A stretch of DNA of 64,000 nucleotides from Isoetes taiwanensis (taxonomy: Eukaryota > Streptophyta > Lycopodiopsida > Isoetales > Isoetaceae). The position numbers and the translations under genes are program-made. Below the pieces are notes generated by a model. The model saw only the letters and a program-made list of their open reading frames with translations, did no database searches and was not told the DNA's origin. How positions within the stretch are numbered: position 1 is the first letter of the stretch; the number at the start of each line of letters is the position of its first letter. The stretch covers positions 124,001-188,000 of the forward strand of contig JAJEKV010000109.1 of the NCBI GenBank assembly GCA_021234155.1, in the 5' to 3' direction. Shown piece after piece: positions 11,620 to 21,450 of this stretch.

Positions 11620-11766
11620 CACGGAAAATTTAAGGAGGAGGAAATTTTATGCCACGTGGCACTATTATTGACCACAAATTCAAGGAAATGTTGCCCATCC
11701 TTTTTAACGTTGCACACAAAGACACTATAGGTTTTAATCTAGGTAATACATGGAAATTTCCTCCTC

Positions 11767-12255
11767 TCTAACTATACATTTTTGTAACTTTATCCTAAGC
11801 ATAAACTCATGTGTCGGTGTGTCATGTTACTTGTGTGTCATGTTACTAGCCTTATACATTTATATTTGATCCTTCCATATTTTTTACTTTTTATATTATA
11901 TGTGATTTGAAGGAATGGTTATAATTGTGTCCCATCTAGTAGTCAAATTATATTCTTTTTGTTTTTTTTGTCCCCTCCCTTTATATCTCTTCCCTTAAAA
12001 CAAATTTAATAACGCAAAACAACTCCTAGCCAATGTGGGCACTATAAACAACTTTTCAATCTTGAGGCGACCATAAATATTAATTGAGCCAATTATTTGA
12101 TTTGAATGCGTTGTTTTATTCCTCACAGATATGACTGAGTTCAACTTTCATCATTAATATGATTAATGAAAGAGAAAATGCCATCCTAACTTGTGTATGA
12201 AAGAGATAATTTTGATTCACGAAGCAACAAAGTCTTGTTTCTTCCCCTCGCCATC
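11767..12255. other. no supported feature
   Basis: AT-rich sequence up to the LINE-A junction. No gene, tRNA or repeat boundary is recognised. The stretch 10480-11530 before the inverted repeat is likewise without a gene. Confidence 0.45.
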
Positions 12256-12257
12256 CT

Positions 12258-14930
12258 CAGTTGCGACTGGATTATGAGCAGGCAGAGGACTACGCCGAGA
12301 TGCTCATGGACGCCCTGCCAGCAATTCTGCGGACCCCCACACTAGAGCAGCAGACAGACCAGTTGACTGAGCTATTACGGGATGTAGCGGACAGGTGTTT
12401 TGGGAGACCCCCTCCCCTGCGTGGTCGCCGGGGACAACAACCTTTCCGCGTGTCGGTGGTTTGATGCGAGTGTAAAGAATGCAAGCGCCCGGCTGGTCAC
12501 ATTCTCGGATCCAGTACCCGCTTGCGAGCCACCACCACGATCAAGGTCCATCCGGAAGGAGACAAAGGCGCGGTACCTTGCCGCACCGTGGGGAGATGTT
12601 CTACTGTTGGACACTCATCCTCGAACCTTTTGGCGCAGAGTGCTTGAAGGCCAGCCCGACCTCACGAGGGACATCACACCCGGCGGTGGGAACGTGACTA
12701 CGGCAGCTCTATGACCCACCGGGGGGCCAGCGACGCCAATACCCCCACGGGATGGCCCCCATTGGTTCTCGCGGAGGAGGATGTTGTGGAGGGCCCGCAA
12801 CGGTGGCTAATGGGAAGGCGGTGACCTCGATGGTATCTGGTAGAAGTTACTCAAATGGGCGGGCGTACCGGTGGTCCGATCCTCACTACCATTCTCAACA
12901 TAGCATTGCGGGGAAGGTTTCCCGACAATGGACCACAAGCGGGGTTGTCTCCATTCACAAAGGCGGGCGACCCACCTTTGTCCAGGCCAATTCTGGGACA
13001 ATCATGGTCGATTCGATATTTGCCAAACTGTTGGGCGGCATTCTCGGCGGCTTGACTTGACCCAGGCGGCGGCGGCGAATGTGTGCGAGCCCTCACACAA
13101 GCGGGCTTTAGACCCCGCCACTCAACGATTGACCATATCTTTACATCAAGGGCGGGCGATTGAAGAGCAGTTTGAAACCATCGGCGGGACTTGTATTCTT
13201 GTCTTTGTGGACTTCGCGAAGGCTTTCGATACGGTCCCCCGAAAAAGTTGTGGACTAGACTGCGTCAACCGGGGCTGCCGCTACATGCGCGAGAATGCCA
13301 TATCTGGTCGTATGAGAGTTGTTTTGGCGGGATGCGGTAGATGGGCCAAGCATTCACCCGGTAGTATCGGGGGGTCGGCGGCTGCCCCCTCTCACCAACA
13401 CTTTTGGCCTCTACATTGACCCGGTTAGAGCCCTGGCTTCTCGAGCATGGGGGGTGGCATCTGACTTTTGCTCCGTGTCATCCGCCCGGCTCATTTATCG
13501 CGGGGCGATGTTGACCTTCGGCCCCACACCCGAAGCTATGCGGTCTCATCTGGATGCCCTAGACACATTACGCCGGGCTTACTGGACATGCGGCGTGAAT
13601 CGCCAAGACCGGGGTGGTTCTCATATCCTCTTCCGCCATCCCACCTCCTCCGCACTCACATATCGAGGATAGCCTTGTGGAGATCACGCCCACCTACAAG
13701 TACTTAGAGGTGGAGTTTCCCTCCTCGCTCTGTTGGGAGACGTCCATCCGCTTGCAGGATGACAACCGGCTGGAAGCTTTATGCCATGCGAACAACAGAT
13801 CACCGGCGAGCTCTATGATTGGGGCCATCGGTCACATCTGTTTTGGTGCTGGTCGAGCCCGCCCTTCATCGCATCGGGTCGAGGTTTGGGGCCCTACCGT
13901 CTCTTTGGCGACACGGAATGACTTGGAGCAGTGCGTAAGGCATTTTTTAGCACGGGCACTTGGGGTGAAACCTTCAGTCCCCTATCGGATCTACTGCGGA
14001 AAAACCGATTCTTTACCGCTTCGGCAGCCCTTGATAGACACATCGCCTACTTTCGAAAGTGGTTAATATGGGTGATGCTCGGCTCCCGCAAGACCGGCTT
14101 ACGCCGCGTGGCAATGGGCCCACAAATGCTCGGGGCCCGTTGGAGGGGTAAGAGAGATCGATGGTTCGCCCGGATGGAATGTGCGGGAGCACGTGATGCG
14201 TGTAGGTGGACACGAGGCGATCGTGGCGGCTTTCGGGGAATACCGGGCGCTTGCTTCCTTGGCAAGCTCTGGGATCCCGACGCTCTAGAGCAGGTCAAAA
14301 CGGCCCATTACAAGGAGCACATCAACCCCGCATTGGCCCGGGCCCGCAACTCTACCTCCGTTCCCAGCTGCCCCTGAAAAAGCGCAGACTCATTGCCTCC
14401 ATTCGCACAGGTGCCCACCATCTCTCGCATCGAGACGGGCGGGTGGATTGGGGAGCCCCCTTGGGCGAAGCTCACAAGATCTTTGTCAAACGGGTGCCAT
14501 TGAGGATGAGTCTCACACTTTCCAGAGTTGCCCATGATTCAGTCAGATCCGGGCCAGATATGTTCCCTTAGTACGGCCGGACTTGCCCCTATATTTGCTG
14601 ATGAACACACCGTCAGTACGTGCCCTATGGTCGTGCATTCAGGAGGTACTGGATCTGCGAGCCCACCTTTGCCCCCACCTGGCTGCTCATTGATCAGGCA
14701 CTATGGGTACGGTACATGAGTGTATATATTTGTGTTTTTTGCATTTCATATATTGGAACAGTTTGTCAGCAGGCTGATTGCTGCCACGGTTTTTCCCTCG
14801 AAAATCCTTCGGGGCGGGGGTTTTTTAATCCGGATAGTAATCCGCTTGCTGCGCTTTTGTATTGGGTCCCATAGACCGATTGGTCTCCGTGGACGATAAA
14901 AATATCTTCCTTCCTTCCTTCCTTCCTTCT
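12258..14930 (+). mobile_element. LINE-A: 5'-truncated GC-rich LINE
   Basis: The sequence turns abruptly GC-rich at about 12258 and is colinear with LINE-C from 59.1 kb on, so the 5' end with the endonuclease is missing. RT motifs appear in several frames: TQAGFRPRHSTIDH near 13097, LVFVDFAKAFDTVP at 13198-13239 and CPLSPTLFGLYIDP near 13384. The YADD active site expected at about 13495 is destroyed by small indels (the frame reads YRGA). A C-terminal finger can be traced in EDESHTFQSCP at about 14500-14535. The 3' UTR ends with a hairpin, CCGTGGACGATAAAA and a (TTCC)n tail at 14905-14929. Many frameshifts are present although CpG dinucleotides remain frequent. Not functional as read. Confidence 0.85.
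14795..14901 (+). promoter_or_regulatory. LINE-A 3' RNA hairpins and terminal block
   Basis: Hairpin 2 is at 14795-14814 (CCCTCGAA, loop, TTCGGGG), followed by GGGGGTTTTTTAATCC. Hairpin 1 is at 14873-14886 (AGACC, GATT loop, GGTCT), followed by CCGTGGACGATAAAA. Equivalent structures with changed but still pairing stems occur in LINE-C, LINE-D and LINE-E. Known stringent-type LINEs use a 3' stem-loop to recruit their own reverse transcriptase; that role here is inferred. Confidence 0.6.
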
Positions 14931-16405
14931 TGCATTCCAGATCAATTTACCTCCTTTAATGCATGAAATAATAATCGTAGACTTGAAGCACAAATAGTAT
15001 CTAAGAAGACCGAAACTCAAACATGTGACTGTGATTACTTTAGGACTAAGAAAATCATTCACTATCCTTTTTGAAGATAGCATTCATCCCATCATAAGCT
15101 CAAAATATTGCTTTATAATTTAGTTGAACCTCGACATTCTCCTTTCAAATAAGCCTGTCTCAATACCTTGTTTTACAGATTCATAACAGGTTCATATGGT
15201 ATAATTGCATTCAATTATGGCTTGATATACTGTACAATCTCATTAAAATTTTCATAAAGAAAACAATTAATAGGATCCATTCTCGGTGTCTCAACAACTG
15301 CTTCCAGCTCGTCTCTCCTTTGCCTGGAATGCCTCTAAATCAACTTGTTTCTTTTTGTACGCCTCTAAATCAACTTGTTTCTTTTTGTACGCTCAAATGA
15401 TGGACTACGGATTTACACAGTACCCATACAATACCCATAACCTTCAAATGATTTGAAAATGGCTCCATAAAGATTTTTCACAGCGCAGATGATAAAGAAA
15501 ATAACTGCCTTAAAATTGTATCATCTGTTGTTACAGCCAACAAAAACACATAATTGAAATTTCAGAGCTGGAGCAGGCTTATAATTTACCTTCAAAAAGA
15601 ATGTATTTGCTCTCTTAGTTGAGCCGAACCCTCTGAATATTGGGACATGCAAACGTCAAGATTATAGATCACCTCAATGCATTGCGCTAACAAAGCCTGT
15701 GAGAAGCAATGCTCTTATAAAAGCACAACATTTTATCTGCCCCATAATTAAAGATTCTGGTGTTGTGTAATGCATAGGTATTGAGTGCCCTCACTTGCAA
15801 GCAAAAGGTTATATGAGAATGTTAAACGAATAGTAGCATTCTGAAGAGACTTCACATATGGCAAAATCCACAATGCGAAAACATTTCATAAGATCATAAT
15901 CTTGCAGCCAATCAAAGACTTGACATATGACAAACCCACAATGTGGAAAAAGTTGATCAAAATATGAGCGTGTAGCCATACTTGCATACATATATGACTT
16001 CTAGCCATGACAACATCTATGCAAATAGATCCAAGTGTCCAATGCATGCTTACAACACATCAAGTGTAGAGTAAACAAAAAATAAAGGATGGACAAATCA
16101 TATTATTCCTGGCAAGCTCATCCATCTTATAAGCCCAGCCTCCTGTGTTCAAACCATGCTGACAGAGATATGCTAGGGTAGTACCTTGGTTGGTTGCTGG
16201 ATGTGTCATGTTAGATTCAAAGACCTGCTCACATTTCCTGCAAGTAGTACAATGCTACAATGGTGTAAGTATAATGCCTGAAGCATCAGAGTCCTTGAAG
16301 ATCTCAACATTTCTATTGGAAAATGCAGCCATAGATGCTTATTTGGTTTTGTTTCCATAAGTCAAAGATCAACAGTCTAAAAAACGTTCCCATACCTAAA
16401 AATCA
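14931..16405. other. no supported gene
   Basis: AT-rich. A minus-strand block at about 15598-15640 with a TTCAG acceptor and an AAG/GTAAAT donor encodes GFGSTKRANTFFLK in one frame and may be a lone exon, but it has no partner that I can link. A 30-bp tandem repeat at 15331-15390 is listed separately. Confidence 0.4.
15331..15390. repeat. 30-bp tandem duplication, two identical copies
   Basis: Units 15331-15360 and 15361-15390 are identical, each beginning GCCTCTAAATC and ending TTTTTGTAC. Confidence 0.95.
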
Positions 16406-16663
16406 AATAGATAGATAGATAGATACATTATCGTCCCTTGTGCCCTGAGGCCCTGGACTTATGTAGCATGGGCGAGCTCCCTTACGGGTGCTACTAGCTC
16501 ATCATGCTGGTTTACAATGTAACCTTTTCTGAAGGCTTCACTTTTCTCTATTAATACCGGCACCCCGCTTTGGATCGGCTTCAAGGCCGTGCACGGGTGC
16601 GTCGTTATCAATCAGCTTTGAGCTGAGCATTTCAGGGCGGGTATGGTCCGCCTCTTAGGCGGT

Positions 16664-18250
16664 TCATAACAGAAGCCCTTTTTCTTTATGTACTTCCCGG
16701 TGTCTTGCCATCATTTCCCGTATTGCGTCTGCCAGATCCCTCATTGTTTCTGACCTTGCCATCATGATGTGTACAGGCTGACCCCACCTTACATTTCTGT
16801 ACTTGTTCCTGATGTCTTCATATACCGGGCATTCATTTAGCATATGATCTTCATCTTCCACTTCCCCTCTGTCACAGATTCTGCATATCCGATCCTCCCT
16901 CTCTATTCTCCGCCATCTGTCCTTTTCGATTCTTAGGTCATGGCTTCCCATTCGGAATCTTGCTAGGGCATCCTTCCTGGCTTTTCCTATTAAGTTATCC
17001 TGATACATCTGTTGTCCTATCTGCTATCCCGGGTTGAATACTGTCATAAGCCATATTGTCTTGGGCCCCGTGTGATTTTGCAGCCAGGCTTGTGTGGCTT
17101 TGTTTGCCCATTCATCCTTCCATTCTCCCTCACTAATGAGGTCGCTCAGGTTCATCCCCATTTTTCTTGTCCACACTGCCACATCCCTAAACCAACCGTT
17201 ATTCTCGATTATGTGGGCTTTCGCTAACTCATTAATCGCAATATTCGCTAACTTATTCGGTTTTCCACCCGCATTGTTTCTTATGAGATATCTGATGGTC
17301 TTTTCCCATGCCCTTACTTCTATCGGTTTCTGCCCTGTCTCATATACTATAGTTGTTTTTGGTGTGTTCGTTCTCAGCTTGAATTCCTGTTTGTGCCATT
17401 GCCTGTAAATTCCTTCCTGCTTTTCCCATTTTTTCTCTGTCAGGCCCGGTCCCCAGGCCTCTGCTCCATATAGCTGTGTAGTTGCAACTACTGCGCTGAA
17501 CAAATAGCATTTGATTTCCCAATTTATTATCCTGCTTTTGTTGCAGAAGTTTTTCATATTGTAGTAGCTTCTGATAGCTGTTTGGAATCTTGTATCTGCC
17601 TCTTTAGCCCATTTTCGTTCCCAAATACCTAAACGGTTTGTGTCTATTTTTGTGGCCGAAAAAGACTATTTTGGTTTTCACGAGGTTAACTGTCAGCCCT
17701 GTCTTTTCGCAGAAGCTCTCCAACAGTTTCAGTAACCTGTGCATCCCCTTGTTCTTTGTGGCCATCATGCTCAGGTCATCTGCATATAGCATGATGGGTA
17801 CTTTGGTGTCCCCTAGAATAGGGGCGTCTGTGTCCCCTTGCTATTCTGCTATAAAATCCTGTAATGCATCTATGTATATTCCAAACAGTGTGGGGGATAA
17901 AGGGCATCCCTGTTTGACTCCCGTATCGCAATCTATCGCTTTCCCTTCTTCTTCCATTTTCGCATATACATTATAGTACAATCTTGCAATTGCCCCCACC
18001 ATATCCTTTGGTGCCTGCATATCTATAAGCCTTTGTATTAGTTTTTCCCTCGGGACTGTGTCAAAAGCTTTCCTAAAGTCCACAAAGCAGTATATTATTT
18101 TCTTCCCTTGGTTTCTATTCTGTTCTACCAGTAACCTGAGGGTCACTAGGTGATCCGTAGTTGAGTGTTCCGGCCTGAACCCTGCCTGCCCCTGTGCTCT
18201 CCGGTTCCCACCCTCTGCCCATTGTTTTAGCTTGTTGTCTGACAGAGCTA
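16664..18250 (-). pseudogene. LINE-B ORF2, reverse transcriptase and C-terminal part
   Basis: The reading begins at about 18245 with NKLKQWAEGG, then GQAGFRPEHSTTDH, CFVDFRKAFDTVPREKL and KQGCPLSPTLFGIYIDALQ. An in-frame TAG at 17841-17843 follows, then PIMLYADDLSMM with the catalytic YADD. A frameshift lies at about 17560-17610. The next frame (17557-17024) holds the thumb/connection region with QLYGAEAWGPG. A second in-frame TAG precedes MYQDNLIGKARKDALARFR and the finger CRICDRGEVEDEDHMLNECP, a C-x2-C-x9-H-x4-C-type motif common at LINE ORF2 ends. The stop is at 16664. Two in-frame TAG codons and one shift are the only breaks seen in over 500 codons. Confidence 0.8.
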
Positions 18251-20682
18251 AATTAAAATCCATTCGTTCTGACAGAGGAGGAGAGTATTTATCAAACAAG
18301 TTTAAGCAATTCTGTATTTCTAATGGCATAAAGAGGCAGCTTACATGTAGGTACAGTCCCCAACAAAATGGGGTTGCAGAAAGAAAAAACAGAACCTTAA
18401 TGGATGCAGTGAGATCCATGATTAAAAATTGTGGATTACCTAATTATCTCTGGGAAGAGGCTTTGAAGACAGCAGTACAAATCCAAAACAATTTGCCAAC
18501 ATCAAGTCTAAAAGGTAATGTCCCTAACTTGCTTTGGTCAAATTCTACAAAGGATGTAAACTATGATATGTACAAATGCTATGGTTGTTTGGTGTATTTT
18601 CACATTCCTGTAGAACTAAGGCAGAAACTAGATAGCAAAGGGGAAGCTGGCTATCTAGTTGGATATGACGAAGAAGCAAAAGGATACAGAATTTTTGTGC
18701 CAAAGAGTAAAGAGATAATTGTAAGTAGAGATGTTTGTTTTGATGAAAATACCCTGTATAAGGACAGACATGCAAAATCTGCTGACAACAAAACATTTCA
18801 AAATGTGGAACAAGAAATAGATAAAATGCAAAACTTGGAACCAGACATATGCTCTAATGTTGACTCAGATAGTGATTCAGAAAAGAGAGAAACTGAAATT
18901 ATAGGTGGTGATGAGGAACATGAGGAACAGCCAACAAAAAGCCATGATGAAGAACTAGAACCCGCCTTGATTCAAAGAAAAAGAAAAACACAAGTAGAGA
19001 GGTTACTTGAAGAAGCACACATTAACAATGAAGGCAATGGTAGGACAGAAAGAGGAAGGAGTTTGAGACTGGAAAGACAAGGGCAGGAACTAGAACAACA
19101 AGACATAGATCAAATTCTGGCCATTATGGATGATGAGGTTGTACCCTCTACTGTAGAAGAAGCTTTAAATTTAGTAGAAAAGGAAAATTGGCTGAAAGCC
19201 ATGCAGGAGGAATTAGAATCATTTAAGTGTACTCACACTTATGATCTTGTAGTTGAACCAAAAGAGACAAATATTATAGGCAGCAAATGGATTTTTAGAA
19301 TCAAAGATTGTGCAGATGGAACAAAAAAGTACAAAGCAAGGTTAGTAGCTCAGGGATATACTCAAAAAAGGGGCAGGGATTATGACGAGACATATTCTCC
19401 TATTGTAAAATTAACTAGCATTAGATTACTGCTTAGCTTGGCAAATGCTAGAAACTTGGAACTCCATCACATGGATGTAAAGACAGCATTTTTGAATGCA
19501 AAAATTGATGGAGATGTTTACATGAGGCAGGCCCTTGGATTTGTTCAAAAGAATGACATGATGTGGAAGTTGAACAAAGCGGTTTATGGCTTAAAACAAG
19601 CTCCAAGGGAATGGTATTTTTGCATAGACCATTACTTGAGAGAACAAGGGTTTGAGAAATTGAAAAATGATGGCAACATTTATAGATTCAGAAATGGAGA
19701 GAATTATTGTATGATTGCTCTTTATGTTGATGATTGTATTATGATTGCAAATAACACTCATTGTCTAGCTCATTGCAAAGAAATTCTCAAAGCCAGATTT
19801 CAAATGACAGATTTGGGAGAGTTAAAACAATTTCTTGGCATAGAAGTGAGTCGAGATAGGGATAAGAAAATTTTGAAACTGAAACAAAGCAAGCATATTC
19901 AGAACATGTTGAAAAGGTTTAACCTGGAAGATGCAAATCCAGTCTCCACACCAATAACTCCAGGCCACAGATTAACTGAAGAAAAAGGAATATCAGAAAA
20001 GGAGACAAAGGATATGGAAAAAGTGCCATATAGAGCTTTAGTTGGCTGTTTGCTCTATTTATCCAATAACACCAGACCTGACATATCCTATATTTTGAAT
20101 GTACTTAGCAGAAAATCTCATAATCCAAGTAAAGACCACTGGCAAGCAGGAAAAAGAGTGCTCAGATATTTGAAAAATACTCAAGACTTTGGCATAACAT
20201 ATGACTCAGATAATCTGGAACTTTCTGCATTTAGTGATGCTGACTGGGGAGGAGACCTCAGTTCTAGAAAATCAACATCTGGATTTGTAATTTATCTAGG
20301 GGGTGGAGCAATAAATTGGAAGAGCAAAAGGCAAACTGCCATAGCCATGTCAACTGCAGAAGCAGAGTATGCTGCATCATCTTTGGTTGCAAAAGAAATA
20401 ACTTGGCTCAGAAGACTTCTGGAAGAATTAGAATGTGTACAAGCAAATCCTACAAGGATATGGACAGACAACCAAAGTTGTATTGCAATAGTCAAGAATC
20501 TTGTTGATCACGAGAGGACAAAACATATTGAGCTCAATATTCATTTTATCAGGGATTTAGCTGAGAAAAAGTATATTCAAATGAGTTACATTAAGACAGA
20601 AAATCAGGTTGCTGACATTTTTACAAAAGCCTTGGCAGTTGTCAAATTTGTACAACACAGGAACAACTTGAAGGTAACATGA
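18232..20682 (+). CDS. Copia polyprotein fragment (integrase C-part, RT, RNase H)
   Basis: An uninterrupted frame of 816 codons. The first few codons come from flanking LINE sequence, and Copia coding begins at about KLKSIRSDRGGEY. Order: end of the integrase core (RSDRGGEY, then PQQNGVAERKNRTLMD), an acidic spacer, RT from about codon 330 (GSKWIFRIK, KARLVAQGYTQ, DVKTAFLNA, YGLKQAPREWY, and the active site LYVDDCIMI at about codon 500), then RNase H with FSDADWGGD, STAEAEYAA and WTDNQSCIAI near the end. The RT and RNase H catalytic residues are present. No start codon of its own exists because the 5' half is deleted; the internal ATG used here is arbitrary. The intact frame suggests the insertion is younger than the LINE around it. 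Confidence 0.85.
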   Translation: MLSDRAKLKSIRSDRGGEYLSNKFKQFCISNGIKRQLTCRYSPQQNGVAERKNRTLMDAVRSMIKNCGLPNYLWEEALKTAVQIQNNLPTSSLKGNVPNLLWSNSTKDVNYDMYKCYGCLVYFHIPVELRQKLDSKGEAGYLVGYDEEAKGYRIFVPKSKEIIVSRDVCFDENTLYKDRHAKSADNKTFQNVEQEIDKMQNLEPDICSNVDSDSDSEKRETEIIGGDEEHEEQPTKSHDEELEPALIQRKRKTQVERLLEEAHINNEGNGRTERGRSLRLERQGQELEQQDIDQILAIMDDEVVPSTVEEALNLVEKENWLKAMQEELESFKCTHTYDLVVEPKETNIIGSKWIFRIKDCADGTKKYKARLVAQGYTQKRGRDYDETYSPIVKLTSIRLLLSLANARNLELHHMDVKTAFLNAKIDGDVYMRQALGFVQKNDMMWKLNKAVYGLKQAPREWYFCIDHYLREQGFEKLKNDGNIYRFRNGENYCMIALYVDDCIMIANNTHCLAHCKEILKARFQMTDLGELKQFLGIEVSRDRDKKILKLKQSKHIQNMLKRFNLEDANPVSTPITPGHRLTEEKGISEKETKDMEKVPYRALVGCLLYLSNNTRPDISYILNVLSRKSHNPSKDHWQAGKRVLRYLKNTQDFGITYDSDNLELSAFSDADWGGDLSSRKSTSGFVIYLGGGAINWKSKRQTAIAMSTAEAEYAASSLVAKEITWLRRLLEELECVQANPTRIWTDNQSCIAIVKNLVDHERTKHIELNIHFIRDLAEKKYIQMSYIKTENQVADIFTKALAVVKFVQHRNNLKVT

Positions 20683-21450
20683 ACTTATGAACTTAAGGTT
20701 ATGCAGGTTATGCTGAAACAGTCAAGAACAAGTAGCAGAAAATCTCACAGAACATTGTTTACAGTTGAAAATACTTTGTTTACAGTTAACAGGTTCCAAA
20801 TAGTACAGGCATTCGTTGAAAGATTATTTAATTATATGGTGAAGGAGGAATGTTGGAGTTCACCATATAATCGTGTTTCACTGAGACCATGTTCACCTAA
20901 CTCAACAGTGACAGTGCCCTGTGTAAATGCAAACATCTACCCTAATGGTTTATATGAACCTAAAGGGCATGTATATAGTGTAACTATTAAAGTTAAACGA
21001 CCATTGGTTTTGTATGGTCAATGGTTGGCTTCACAATTTGGAGCCAACCGAACATTCAAAAAAGAAGGATTTACAGGTGGCCCAGATTCTCTGGCATAAC
21101 CGTCGAAGCTATGAGTTTAATGGACGGTGCAGCTGGGGGACTTTCAGATGAGCAGATTGAAGTATTCGGCAAGGATTTGATTGATCTAATTCATCCATGA
21201 GATCGATCTGAAGACCATCGAAATTGCTACAGTATACTGCTTAAGTCCAAATGAACAGTGTCCTTATTTGAATATTTGACCATTGTCATTTTTACATTCG
21301 ATAAAACAATTCTTGAAGGTGTTTTATCTATGAATTGAGTTATTGAATTGGTTGAAGGTTTTTGCTCTAGTAAAGTTATTGTGCTAGAGTATTGTTGTGG
21401 ATTTAGAATAATTGCATAAATTGTTCTATAGATAAGGCTTGATTCCAACA
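18247..21450 (+). mobile_element. Copia retrotransposon, 5'-deleted, inside LINE-B
   Basis: The remaining part comprises the C-terminal half of integrase, RT, RNase H, a polypurine tract GAAGGAGGAA at 20841-20850 and the 3' LTR. LINE-B coding sequence resumes at the first base after the LTR (21451), so the insertion lay within LINE ORF2. The 5' LTR, gag, protease and integrase zinc domain are absent. At the other end the element meets LINE RT sequence near 18250. A 9-bp TCTGACAGA occurs at 18238-18246 and again at 18268-18276, close to that junction. Confidence 0.85.
20851..21450 (+). repeat. Copia 3' LTR (600 bp)
   Basis: It starts TGTTGGAG right after the polypurine tract and ends GATTCCAACA, giving a 7-bp terminal inverted repeat TGTTGGA/TCCAACA. 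The next bases, TAAAT, would be the right-hand target-site copy; the left copy is lost with the deletion. Confidence 0.85.

Noticed and set aside
18238-18276. TCTGACAGA pair as a target-site duplication of Copia
   Set aside because: It is 9 bp, lies inside sequence near the deletion junction rather than flanking the element, and Copia makes 5-bp duplications.
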